This document shows, piece after piece, positions 1 through 7,157 of a stretch of DNA of 43,124 nucleotides. Source of the DNA: Beijerinckiaceae bacterium (lineage in GTDB: Bacteria > Pseudomonadota > Alphaproteobacteria > Rhizobiales > Beijerinckiaceae); NCBI GenBank assembly GCA_947475995.1, contig CANJNI010000037.1, positions 1-43,124 on the forward strand, read 5' to 3'. Under the pieces are notes generated by a model. It was not told where the DNA came from, searched no databases, and worked only from the letters and a program-made list of their open reading frames with translations. The position numbers and the translations under genes were made by a program. Within the stretch, counting starts at the first letter, position 1. Each line of letters starts with the position of its first letter.

Positions 1-113
1 GTCACCCCTATCGATCTGATCGCCTCGGCGACCGATCTGCCCTGTGCGGTCAGCACTTCCACCTGCCGAAGCTTGGTGACGATCTCCTCCGCCTTGTGTC
101 TTTTCCTCGGCAT
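1..113 (-). CDS. IS3-family transposase OrfA, N-terminal part
   Basis: The reverse strand from the ATG at 113 reads MPRKRHKAEEIVTKLRQVEV and continues through LTAQGRSVAEAIRSIGV to the window edge. This is the N-terminal helix-turn-helix region of OrfA from IS3-family elements common in Rhizobiales. OrfA binds the terminal inverted repeats and, after a programmed -1 frameshift into OrfB, forms the OrfAB transposase with a DDE catalytic domain. Only about 37 residues are visible, and neither the frameshift site nor OrfB is present here. The assignment rests on recognition of the N-terminal sequence alone. Whether the full element is intact cannot be judged from this window. Confidence 0.8.
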   Translation of the reverse strand, partial: MPRKRHKAEEIVTKLRQVEVLTAQGRSVAEAIRSIGV

Positions 114-160
114 CTCGTAGTCCTCCATCAGGCCATAAAGCCATACTTAAGGGAGGATCA
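1..160 (-). mobile_element. End of an IS3-family insertion sequence
   Basis: This is the terminal part of an insertion sequence that continues off the left edge of the window. It holds the start of a transposase OrfA read leftwards (from 113) and about 47 bases of non-coding end. The outer end is set provisionally at 160, because the inward-reading strand there begins TGATCCTCCC, and IS3-family ends typically start with TG and finish with CA. The other end and the target-site duplication lie outside the window, so the boundary is an inference. The element interrupts the small gene whose tail lies at 161-438. Confidence 0.7.
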
Positions 161-438
161 CTTTTCGGGGTCAAGACCACGACTGGCTGACGCGCAAGAA
201 GGTGAAGATCAACGAGAAGAGCCAGCGCAGCAAGGCGCTCAAGGTTGACGGCATGGACGCCGTGGAACTCTCGTGGGATGCGACCGACACCGATGGTCCC
301 ACCGAGATCAGCCTGACCATCGTGCATGTGACCGAGACGCGCGCGGCGCTGATCACCGGCTGGGCGTCCGAGGAAGCCCAGAAGGAAAACATGGACGACA
401 TCATCAGCATCTTCCGCAGCCTGAAGAAGCTGGATTGA
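161..438 (+). pseudogene. 3' remnant of a small gene cut by the insertion sequence
   Basis: An open frame runs from the insertion-sequence boundary to a TGA at 438 and reads QDHDWLTRKKVKINEKSQ, then SKALKVDGMDAVELSWD, and ends DDIISIFRSLKKLD. Upstream the frame meets a stop (148-150) inside the insertion sequence, so no start codon from the original gene remains. The nearest in-frame start is GTG at 202, which has no convincing Shine-Dalgarno sequence. The pattern of alternating strands followed by a C-terminal amphipathic helix resembles the end of small periplasmic or lipoprotein domains of the PsbP/Mog1-like type. That is a fold guess, not a family assignment. The missing front half may lie beyond the other end of the insertion sequence. 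Confidence 0.6.
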
Positions 439-468
439 CGCTCAACGGGCGGCGCAGCCTGCGCCGCC

Positions 469-1008
469 TCAATATCCGGCCAGCCAGGCCATTTCGAAAA
501 TCACTGCGCCCGCCAGCAGCAATCCGGTCGGGTGCAGCTTCTTCGACAGGGTCAGGGCCGCCGCGACGCCGACGATGACTGCACCGACCTTCAGGCTGCC
601 GCCGCTCAACTGAAACAGCGACAGCACGCCCGCGCATACAAGGCCCGCCGCCACCGGAAGCAGTCCGCGCTCCAGCGCCGTATGCCAGGGACGGCCACGA
701 AACCTGTGCCATGTGCGCGCCGCCGCAAAGCAGACCAGCGAGGAGGGGATGTAGAGCGACAGCGTCGCCACCAGCGCCCCCCAGACGCCTTCGAGCTTCC
801 AGCCGATCAGCGCGCCGAGCAGCGAACTGGGGCCGGGCATGAAGCGCATGATGGCGAAGTAGTCGAGAAATTCCTGCGGCGTCACCCACTGGCGCAGTTC
901 CACGGCTTCATGCTGGAGCGGCGCATAGATGGCGGTGGCGCCGCCAACGCTGGCGAGCGACAGCGGCGCGAGGACGGCGATCAGGCCGATGAGGTTTTCC
1001 TCACGCAT
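469..1008 (-). CDS. Chromate transporter, short chain (second subunit)
   Basis: This 179-residue, highly hydrophobic protein belongs to the short-chain chromate ion transporter (CHR) family, in which two half-size proteins replace one long ChrA. The family is associated with chromate or sulfate-like anion export through the inner membrane. Visible signatures are the N-terminal SLASVGGATAIYAPLQHEAV stretch and the FMPGPSSLLGALIG motif, which corresponds to the family's PGP..G..IG segment, followed by three to four further membrane segments. The start ATG lies inside the end of the upstream partner gene with an 8-base overlap (1001-1008), which indicates translational coupling. The real substrate is unknown, and many CHR pairs have no proven role in chromate resistance. 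Confidence 0.85.
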   Translation of the reverse strand: MREENLIGLIAVLAPLSLASVGGATAIYAPLQHEAVELRQWVTPQEFLDYFAIMRFMPGPSSLLGALIGWKLEGVWGALVATLSLYIPSSLVCFAAARTWHRFRGRPWHTALERGLLPVAAGLVCAGVLSLFQLSGGSLKVGAVIVGVAAALTLSKKLHPTGLLLAGAVIFEMAWLAGY

Positions 1009-1558
1009 CCGGCTTCTCCCTCGGCCAGCAGAGGAAGACGCTGACCGGCGTCATCAGCAGCACCGTGGTCACCAGTGAAAGCTTGAAGAACTCGATCGCC
1101 GCGAAGGTCGCCACCATGATCAGGATCGGCGGCAGCGACTTGCTGGCGGCCTGCACGGCCGACATGGCGGTCTTGAGCAGCATGCCGATCGCCGCAGCCG
1201 CTACGCCCGCCATGGCGGCCTGAATGGCCGGAACGCCCAGCACGATCTTGTAGGAGGCCGCCGCCAGCAGGACCATGAAGAACGGGCCTGTCAGCATCGC
1301 GCCCAGCGCCGTGGCGGCACCGGCTGCGCCGCGCAGATGCTGGCCGACGTAGATTGAAATATTGGTGGAATTCACGCCCGGCAGGACTTGCGACAGGGCG
1401 ACGCCGGGGAAGAACTCCTCGTCCGACATCCATTTCCGCGTATTGACGACTTCGCGCTGAATCCACGGCAGAAGACCGCCGCCGAAGCTGAAAAGCCCGA
1501 TCCAGAAAAAGCAGCTATAGATCGCCGCAAGCGACACCCGCGGGGCTTTCGCCTCCAT
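1001..1558 (-). CDS. Chromate transporter, short chain (first subunit)
   Basis: This is the 185-residue partner of the downstream short-chain CHR protein. It carries the family's N-terminal signature FWIGLFSFGGGLLPWIQREV and the LSQVLPGVNSTNISIYVG motif (equivalent to LPGP.a.n.a.y.G), followed by a hydrophobic region rich in Ala and Gly that should form several membrane helices. The ATG at 1558 is preceded by a good Shine-Dalgarno sequence (GGGAGG). The pair probably assembles as a heterodimer of opposite topology in the inner membrane, as known for other paired CHR proteins. The MarR gene lies 62 bases upstream in the same direction, so all three may be co-transcribed. Substrate specificity cannot be read from the sequence. 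Confidence 0.85.
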   Translation of the reverse strand: MEAKAPRVSLAAIYSCFFWIGLFSFGGGLLPWIQREVVNTRKWMSDEEFFPGVALSQVLPGVNSTNISIYVGQHLRGAAGAATALGAMLTGPFFMVLLAAASYKIVLGVPAIQAAMAGVAAAAIGMLLKTAMSAVQAASKSLPPILIMVATFAAIEFFKLSLVTTVLLMTPVSVFLCWPREKPDA

Positions 1559-1620
1559 GCAACCTCCCGAGCCCAGAACCTGTCGCTTTCTAGGGCGGTC
1601 GGGAAGTCAGCGCAAACCGG

Positions 1621-2127
1621 TTACTCTCCGGGACCCGGGGCGTCGGTCAGATTCGCCTCGATGCGCGCCAGAACGCGCTCGAAACCGACGAGGTCTTCGG
1701 GCTGGACGCCTTCCATCATGACGTCCATCAGCGCCTTGCGCTTTTCGAGCAGCGTCTGAAATTCCGCGCGGCCCTTGTCGGTCAGTTCAGCGATGCGCAG
1801 GCGATTGTCGGTGGGATGCTGGATGCGCGTCAGCAATCCTTCTTCCTCAAGCGCCTGAGAGGCGCGGGTGATCGACCCGGCATCGACCCGGGTGACGCTG
1901 GTGAGGAACTTCTGGGTCGAGGGACCACAACGGCTCAGCAGGTAAAGGATGCGCCACTGGGTGAGCGAACGGCCGACATGCTTTTCGAAGGCGGCCGCCG
2001 TGACATGAAAGCCGCGCGAAATTTTCACCAGTACGCCCGGGCTGGGCATGGCGTCGCCTGCAAGAGAGGCAGGACGGGGAGGAAGGTCCGGGCGAGGGGC
2101 CGCCCCGCGGCGTGGTGTTTTTGTCAT
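1621..2127 (-). CDS. MarR-family transcriptional regulator
   Basis: This 168-residue protein has a winged helix-turn-helix of the MarR family. The segments LTQWRILYLLSRCG, RVDAGSITRASQALEEEGLL and TRIQHPTDNRLRIAELTDKG correspond to the helix before the recognition helix, the recognition helix, and the beta-wing with its conserved D..R. About 30 proline- and arginine-rich residues precede the domain. MarR proteins bind short palindromes as dimers and usually release DNA when a small aromatic or lipophilic ligand binds. The gene lies upstream of the chromate-type transporter pair in the same orientation and faces the divergent esterase–MFS operon across a 260-base gap that contains palindromes. 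Either side could be its target. The Shine-Dalgarno sequence at the ATG is weak. Confidence 0.85.
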   Translation of the reverse strand: MTKTPRRGAAPRPDLPPRPASLAGDAMPSPGVLVKISRGFHVTAAAFEKHVGRSLTQWRILYLLSRCGPSTQKFLTSVTRVDAGSITRASQALEEEGLLTRIQHPTDNRLRIAELTDKGRAEFQTLLEKRKALMDVMMEGVQPEDLVGFERVLARIEANLTDAPGPGE

Positions 2128-2317
2128 GTTTTACGCTCTAGATTGGCCGGCCGGCAGTTCTGTTTTCATGCGCCGACCCAAAAAAACGTTGATATTGCAA
2201 ATAGTTGGGAATCGGCTTCCCGATCCTTACAACACACTGTGCGGTCAGGCCACCACGAAGCGGGTTCCCAGCTAAACAATGAGGTTGTAACCAGAGATAG
2301 GGCCGCGCGAAGATAAC

Positions 2318-2359
2318 GCCTCATTATGAGGCAGTATGACGCAGCGCCTGATGATCAGG
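2318..2359. promoter_or_regulatory. Two palindromes in the marR–esterase intergenic region
   Basis: GCCTCAT-T-ATGAGGC (2318-2332) has 7-base arms around one base. It is followed 14 bases later by CCTGAT-G-ATCAGG (2347-2359), with 6-base arms around one base. They lie 29-70 bases before the GTG of the esterase gene, where a promoter is expected, and at the far end of the divergent marR gene. They are candidate operators for the MarR protein or another dimeric regulator. The symmetry is visible directly; the function is inferred. Confidence 0.4.
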
Positions 2360-2387
2360 ATCACATGCTGCCTACGAAGGAGCGTCC

Positions 2388-3263
2388 GTGGAGTCGTCCG
2401 TCCATTCATCCGTCCTTTCGGCGATCGCCCGGAGCGATCTCACCTACGCGCATCATGATGGCGCAAACCTGACGGGGCGGCTGTGGAAGCCCGCAGGCGC
2501 CGGGCGTCACCCGGTGCTGGTGGCCTTTCATGGAGGCGGCTGGCAGGCCGGTTCGCCGGACAATTTCCAGCATCTGGGGCCTTGGCTGGCCGCGCGTGGC
2601 GTGGCGGTATTTGCGGCCGCCTACCGGTTCTCGACCCCGGTCCGGAAAGCATGGCCCGAGTGTTTTCTGGATGCGCGCGCCGCCGTCCAGTTCCTGAAGG
2701 GCAGGGCGGATGAACTGGGTCTCGACCCGGACCGCGTCTCCATCATGGGCGATTCCGCCGGCGGGCATCTGGCGGCGTTGGTGGGGCTGGCGGGGGATGT
2801 TCCTGCCTACGCGGACGCCTGCCCGGACGACCCCTATCGGCATATCTCCACCAAAGTTCGCTGCGTGATCGGCAATTACGGCGTTTACGATCTCGCTGCC
2901 CAATGGATGCACGACCAGCCGATCCGCCCGCGCGATCACATCGTCCAGAAGCTGATGGGCTGCGCGCTCTCTGACGACCGGCGGGCCTATTTCGAGGCTT
3001 CGCCGATCAGTTACGTCGAAGCGAAGCGGAATAACGGAACCTCGTTCCTGCTGGTCCACGGCACGGAAGACGATGTGGTGGATCGCCGGCAGACGGACGA
3101 TTTCCACGTCGCGTTGAAACTGGCCGGGTTCTTCACGCGCCGGCTTATAGTGCAGGGGGCCGGACATTATTTCGTCTCGGACCCGCTGGACGAGCCCGGC
3201 AGCCTGTCGGGCTGGCTGGCGCCCCGCATCCTGCGATTTGTGGAAGAGCGCGGCCAGGTCTAG
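2388..3263 (+). CDS. Alpha/beta hydrolase (HSL/esterase type)
   Basis: This 291-residue alpha/beta hydrolase resembles carboxylesterases of the hormone-sensitive-lipase group and arylformamidase-like enzymes. The oxyanion-hole motif HGGGW is at residues 48-52, and the nucleophile elbow GDSAGG places Ser at 123. The acid is probably Asp228 or Asp229 in HGTEDD, and the histidine is His260 in GAGHYF. There is no signal peptide, so it is cytoplasmic. The start is GTG at 2388 with a GAAGGAG Shine-Dalgarno sequence eight bases upstream. It begins an operon with an MFS transporter (43-base gap), suggesting that an ester or amide brought in or handled by the transporter is hydrolysed. The substrate is unknown. 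Confidence 0.85.
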   Translation: MESSVHSSVLSAIARSDLTYAHHDGANLTGRLWKPAGAGRHPVLVAFHGGGWQAGSPDNFQHLGPWLAARGVAVFAAAYRFSTPVRKAWPECFLDARAAVQFLKGRADELGLDPDRVSIMGDSAGGHLAALVGLAGDVPAYADACPDDPYRHISTKVRCVIGNYGVYDLAAQWMHDQPIRPRDHIVQKLMGCALSDDRRAYFEASPISYVEAKRNNGTSFLLVHGTEDDVVDRRQTDDFHVALKLAGFFTRRLIVQGAGHYFVSDPLDEPGSLSGWLAPRILRFVEERGQV

Positions 3264-3305
3264 AAGGCCGCGAGCCTTCGATTCAGCCCAAGAGAAAACA
3301 TCGCC

Positions 3306-4541
3306 GTGAAAGTTCCCTCGCTCATCAAGCGCAATGTGGCCCTGTTCTCATTGTCGCAATCGTTTACCGGCGCGGGGATGCAGTTTTCCTACGGGTTCGG
3401 GCCGCTGATGGTGATGGCCCTGACGGGCTCGGCGAGTCTGGCGGGCCTGTCGGTCGGGCTGGTGGGCCTGAGCCGGTTTCTGGTCGCCTATCCGATGGGG
3501 AAGGTGACGGACAGCTATGGCCGCAAGCCCGGCATCTTTCTCGGGCTGGCGCTGGCTCTGGTGGGCTGCATCGTGCTCGGCTTCTCAATGATCTTCATGA
3601 GCCCGCTGATGTTCGTGGTGGGCCTTCTGGCGTTCGGGATGGGGATGAACGGCTCGCAGCAGATGCGCGTCGGCGTCACCGACATGTTCCCGCCGCAGAT
3701 GCGCGCCCGCAGCCTTGGCTATCTGGCGATGGGCTCCCTGTTCGGCCTGCTGGTCAGCCCCTCGATGGTGTCGCTGGCGGGCTGGCTCGGCCAGCGCATC
3801 GGTCAGGACCCGCTCGGCCTGCCGTGGTTCTTCCTGCCGGTGCTGATCATCTTCGGCATGGTGGTGGTCAGTTTCGTGAACCCCGATCCGAAAGAGATCG
3901 GCATGAATCTCGAAAAATACTGGCCCGACTACAAGCCCCTTGCGCGCAAGCAGACGATGGCGGCGGGCGGCAAGTTCAGCGCGATGGAGCTTTTGAAAAA
4001 TCCGTCGATGCGGCTCGCGATCCTGTCGAACTGCGCCGGGACGGGCAATATGTCGATCGTCATGGTGCTGACCTCGCTGGTGCTGCACCACCACGGCCAT
4101 TCGCTGACCGCCATCGCGATTTCGCACACGTTCCATTCGGCGGGCATGTTCGCCTTCACGATCCCGCTCGGGCGGCTGGCCGACCGTTTCGGACGCTCCA
4201 ACGTGATGTTCCCGGGCGTCGCCGTGTCGCTGATGGGCGCGGGGTTTGTGGCCTTTACGTCCGACATTCTGACGGTGACGCTCGGCACGTTTCTGGTCGG
4301 CATCGGCTGGGCGGCCGCCAACGTCGCCGCCACGGCCTTCATCGCCGACCACGCGCCGACCGAAGTGCGCGGTCGCGCCATCGGGGTCAATGACAGCTTT
4401 GCGGCCGGGGTGACGGTGTTCGCGGCTTTCACCACGGGCCCGCTGATCGAGATGTTCGGCATGCAGGCGGCGGGTTTCACGGCGATGTTGCTGGCGGCTG
4501 TGCCGTTTGTGCTGCGGCTGGTGAGCGGGCCGATGCGGTGA
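3306..4541 (+). CDS. MFS transporter
   Basis: This 411-residue major facilitator superfamily protein has about 12 hydrophobic helices. The loop between helices 2 and 3 contains the family motif as GKVTDSYGRKPGI, and the second half repeats it as GRLADRFGRSNVM, supporting the 6+6 duplication. A central loop of about 40 residues, around FVNPDPKEIGMNLEKYW and the following segment, separates the halves. It follows the esterase gene closely and ends five bases before the convergent toxin remnant. Transport direction and substrate are not evident. The lack of a long periplasmic loop and the Gly-rich helices fit either drug/metabolite efflux or organic-anion uptake. Confidence 0.85.
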   Translation: MKVPSLIKRNVALFSLSQSFTGAGMQFSYGFGPLMVMALTGSASLAGLSVGLVGLSRFLVAYPMGKVTDSYGRKPGIFLGLALALVGCIVLGFSMIFMSPLMFVVGLLAFGMGMNGSQQMRVGVTDMFPPQMRARSLGYLAMGSLFGLLVSPSMVSLAGWLGQRIGQDPLGLPWFFLPVLIIFGMVVVSFVNPDPKEIGMNLEKYWPDYKPLARKQTMAAGGKFSAMELLKNPSMRLAILSNCAGTGNMSIVMVLTSLVLHHHGHSLTAIAISHTFHSAGMFAFTIPLGRLADRFGRSNVMFPGVAVSLMGAGFVAFTSDILTVTLGTFLVGIGWAAANVAATAFIADHAPTEVRGRAIGVNDSFAAGVTVFAAFTTGPLIEMFGMQAAGFTAMLLAAVPFVLRLVSGPMR

Positions 4542-4545
4542 GGGG

Positions 4546-4858
4546 TCAGGGTAGCCGGAAATCGTCCGCGTCGATCTGACGACCGCCGTAGAACAGGCGG
4601 ACGATCACAACGTCGGACTCCCGAACAATGAACGCGATGCTGACCCGCCGTTCAAAGCCCATCAGGCGAAGCTGGGCATGCAAGTCGTGCCGCCTTGTTC
4701 CTCGCTCGGGAAAATCACGCAGCCGGGCGCAATAACGCTTCAGACGGTCCGTATAGTCTGTTGCGACCTTCGCGCCCGCGTGGCTTCGGATCCAGCCATG
4801 GAGCGCTTCCAGATCGTCGAGGGCTTCATCGCCCGAAAACGACCGTGTAGCGGCGCAT
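4546..4858 (-). pseudogene. ParE-type toxin with an N-terminal frameshift
   Basis: The ATG at 4858 overlaps the antitoxin stop by one base (TGATG) and encodes MRRYTVVFGR before a TGA. The typical ParE body then continues in the next frame as SGDEALDDLEALHGWIRSHA, through DYTDRLKRYCARLRDFPERG, RRHDLHAQLRLMGFERRVSI and IVRLFYGGRQIDADDFRLP, to a TGA at 4546. The N-terminal peptide matches the start of RelE/ParE toxins, and the remaining body is complete, including the conserved arginines and the C-terminal FYGGR. One extra base (or two missing) near 4835 explains the break. No start codon lies in the body frame near its beginning. The toxin is therefore probably silent unless this is a sequencing error or a recoding site. 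Confidence 0.7.
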
Positions 4859-5142
4859 CAGTTTCCGGCTTTTGCCGCACGCGCCAGATAGCGTTCTTCA
4901 AGCCCATCGAAGGCCTGATCGAGCGTATGGAGACTGGACTCGCGGCGTTCGATTTTTCCGATGGAGGGAACGACTTGGTTCCGGAGCCAGCTTTCGATCT
5001 CTTCATCGCGGTCAAGCTGGTTGCGAATGCTTTCGCTGATGAATTCGCTCTCGTCCGCATAAGCCCCGGACGCGACCTTCTCACGGAGACGTCTTTCAAG
5101 CTCCGGCGAAATCGAGATGTTGAGAGTTCGGTTGGGGGCCAT
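4858..5142 (-). CDS. parD: ParD-type ribbon-helix-helix antitoxin
   Basis: This 94-residue protein opens with a ribbon-helix-helix DNA-binding domain (residues 1-45: NRTLNISISPELERRL, then ASGAYADESEFISESIRNQL). The ADxSEfiSeaiR pattern is typical of ParD/CopG-type antitoxins. The C-terminal half (DRDEEIESWLRNQVVPSIGK and onwards) is the charged toxin-binding tail. The ATG at 5142 has a GGAG Shine-Dalgarno sequence; a longer in-frame start upstream exists but lacks one. The protein should repress its own promoter and neutralise the ParE toxin encoded immediately downstream. Since that toxin gene is frameshifted, the antitoxin may survive as a plain repressor or be on its way to loss. Confidence 0.8.
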   Translation of the reverse strand: MAPNRTLNISISPELERRLREKVASGAYADESEFISESIRNQLDRDEEIESWLRNQVVPSIGKIERRESSLHTLDQAFDGLEERYLARAAKAGN

Positions 5143-5263
5143 GTGCGCTCCGATGAACAAAACTACCATGTGGGGCCGATAGCTCCAAGCTCTCCCGCCT
5201 TTTGACGCCGCCCCCCATTTCGGCTACGGCCCAAGCGTCCCCGTACCCGAGATCCCCGTTCCG

Positions 5264-7039
5264 ATGAATCTTTTCGCCGAGTTCCAGACCCGTATCGCCC
5301 TCATCCTGTCGGGTTTCATCGCCGCCGAGCGGCTGCCGGCCGATCTGGACCTGTCGCGATTTGTGGTCGAGCCGCCGCGCGATCCGTCCCACGGCGATCT
5401 GGCCACCAATGCGGCCATGGTTTACGCCAAGGAGGCCAAGCCGGGCTTCGCCAATCCGCGCCAGCTGGCGACCGAGATTTCCTGGGCGCTGGCGCAGGAC
5501 GCCGATGTGGCGGAGGCGGAAGTCGCCGGGCCGGGCTTCATCAACATTCGCCTCAAGCCGGAAGTGTTCGGGCGCGTGCTGCGCGAGGCGCTGCTGAATG
5601 GCCCTGATTTCGGCAAACCCGCCAATCCTTCGGGCGAGGCAATCAACGTCGAATATGTATCGGCCAACCCGACCGGCCCGATGCATGTGGGCCACGGGCG
5701 CGGGGCCGTGTTCGGCGATGCGCTGGCCGGTCTGCTGGCTTTCGCGGGCAAGAAGGTCGCGCGCGAATATTACATCAACGATGCGGGCGCGCAGGTGGAT
5801 GTGCTGGCCCGCTCGGCCTTCATGCGCTACCGCGAGGCGCTTGGCGAAAACATCGGCGAAATTCCCGAGGGGCTTTATCCGGGCGATTATCTGAAGCCGG
5901 TCGGGGCGTCGCTCGCCGCGACGCACGGCAAGGCGCTGCTCGACAAGCCTGAAGCAGAATGGCTGCCGCTGGTGCGCAAGTTCGCCATCGACGCCATGAT
6001 GGACATGATCCGTGAGGATCTGGCCGCCCTGAACATCAAGCACGAGGTTTTCTTCTCGGAGCGTTCGCTCACCGTGAAGCAGAACGGCGTCGACGCCGTG
6101 CGTGCCGTCATCAACGATCTGGAAGCGCGCGGCATCATCTATCAGGGTCGTCTTCCGCCCCCGAAAGGCCAGTTGCCGGAGGATTGGGAAGACCGCGAAC
6201 AGACGCTTTTCCGCTCCACCGATTTCGGCGACGACATTGATCGCCCGCTGATCAAGTCTGACGGCGGCTACACCTATTTCGCATCCGACATTGCGTACCA
6301 CAAGTCGAAGATCGACCGCGGCTTCCTGGCGATGATCGACGTCTGGGGCGCGGACCACGGCGGCTATGTGAAGCGCATGCAGGCCGCCGTGAAGGCGGTG
6401 TCAGGGGGCAGGGCGTCTCTCGACGTGAAGCTGTGTCAGCTCGTGAAGCTGATGCGCGATGGCGAGCCGGTGAAGATGTCGAAGCGCTCCGGCGATTTCG
6501 TGACGCTGCGCGAAGTGGTCGATGAAGTGGGCGTCGATGCGGTGCGGTTCATGATGCTGTTCCGCAAGAATGACGCGACGCTGGAATTCGATCTCACCAA
6601 GGTCATCGAGCAATCGAAGGACAATCCGGTCTTTTACGTTCAATACGCGCACGCGCGCGGGCGCTCGGTGGTGAAGCAGGCCCTGAAGGCTTTCCCGAAC
6701 ATCAGCGTCTTGCCGTCGGCGCTGGCTGAAGCCGATCTTTCGCTGCTGACCGATGAGAGCGAACAAAGTCTCGTCAAACTCATCGCCCAGTATCCGCGCC
6801 AGATCGAGGCTGCAGCCGCCGCGCATGAGCCTCATCGCATCGCGTTTTTTATTCACGAGCTCGCCAGCGCGTTTCATTCGCACTGGAATCGCGGCAAAGA
6901 TCAGCCGCAATTACGCTTTGTTAATGAAGAAAAGAGAGATTTGTCCTGCGCACGTCTGGCGTTGGTTGTTTCTTTAACGCTGGTGCTTGCGTCGGGGCTG
7001 GCCCTTTTGGGGGTCTCGGCTCCGGATGAGATGCGCTGA
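5264..7039 (+). CDS. argS: Arginyl-tRNA synthetase
   Basis: This 591-residue class Ia synthetase charges tRNA-Arg in the cytoplasm. The N-terminal Add-1 domain (about residues 1-100) precedes the HIGH-type motif in [18 protein letters not shown] and the adenylate-site sequence [15 protein letters not shown]. The KMSKR loop appears intact as [16 protein letters not shown]. The C-terminal DALR-type anticodon-binding domain ends around APDEMR. Length is normal for bacterial ArgRS. The upstream bases have no clear Shine-Dalgarno sequence, so the start is chosen from alignment to the usual MNLFxxF N-terminus. It is the first gene of a long co-directional block and is followed by the SPOR-domain gene, an order seen in many Rhizobiales. 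Confidence 0.97.
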   Translation: MNLFAEFQTRIALILSGFIAAERLPADLDLSRFVVEPPRDPSHGDLATNAAMVYAKEAKPGFANPRQLATEISWALAQDADVAEAEVAGPGFINIRLKPEVFGRVLREALLNGPDFGKPANPSGEAINVEYVSANPTGPMHVGHGRGAVFGDALAGLLAFAGKKVAREYYINDAGAQVDVLARSAFMRYREALGENIGEIPEGLYPGDYLKPVGASLAATHGKALLDKPEAEWLPLVRKFAIDAMMDMIREDLAALNIKHEVFFSERSLTVKQNGVDAVRAVINDLEARGIIYQGRLPPPKGQLPEDWEDREQTLFRSTDFGDDIDRPLIKSDGGYTYFASDIAYHKSKIDRGFLAMIDVWGADHGGYVKRMQAAVKAVSGGRASLDVKLCQLVKLMRDGEPVKMSKRSGDFVTLREVVDEVGVDAVRFMMLFRKNDATLEFDLTKVIEQSKDNPVFYVQYAHARGRSVVKQALKAFPNISVLPSALAEADLSLLTDESEQSLVKLIAQYPRQIEAAAAAHEPHRIAFFIHELASAFHSHWNRGKDQPQLRFVNEEKRDLSCARLALVVSLTLVLASGLALLGVSAPDEMR

Positions 7040-7080
7040 AGCACGCCGCCGTTCTCCCGATTTCGCGGGCGGGACGGAGA

Positions 7081-7097
7081 CTGGCGGGCTCCGCCAG
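7081..7097 (+). other. Small GC-rich stem-loop after argS
   Basis: CTGGCGG and CCGCCAG form a perfect 7-bp stem around a GCT loop, about 40 bases beyond the argS stop. Only scattered T residues follow (TACGTTTGATTTG), so it is at best a weak or Rho-assisted terminator or an mRNA-stabilising structure between argS and the SPOR gene. Confidence 0.3.
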
Positions 7098-7157
7098 TAC
7101 GTTTGATTTGCGGCCCGTTTGGCGCTTCAATTCGGACGGTGCGTGATGAGGTGAAGC

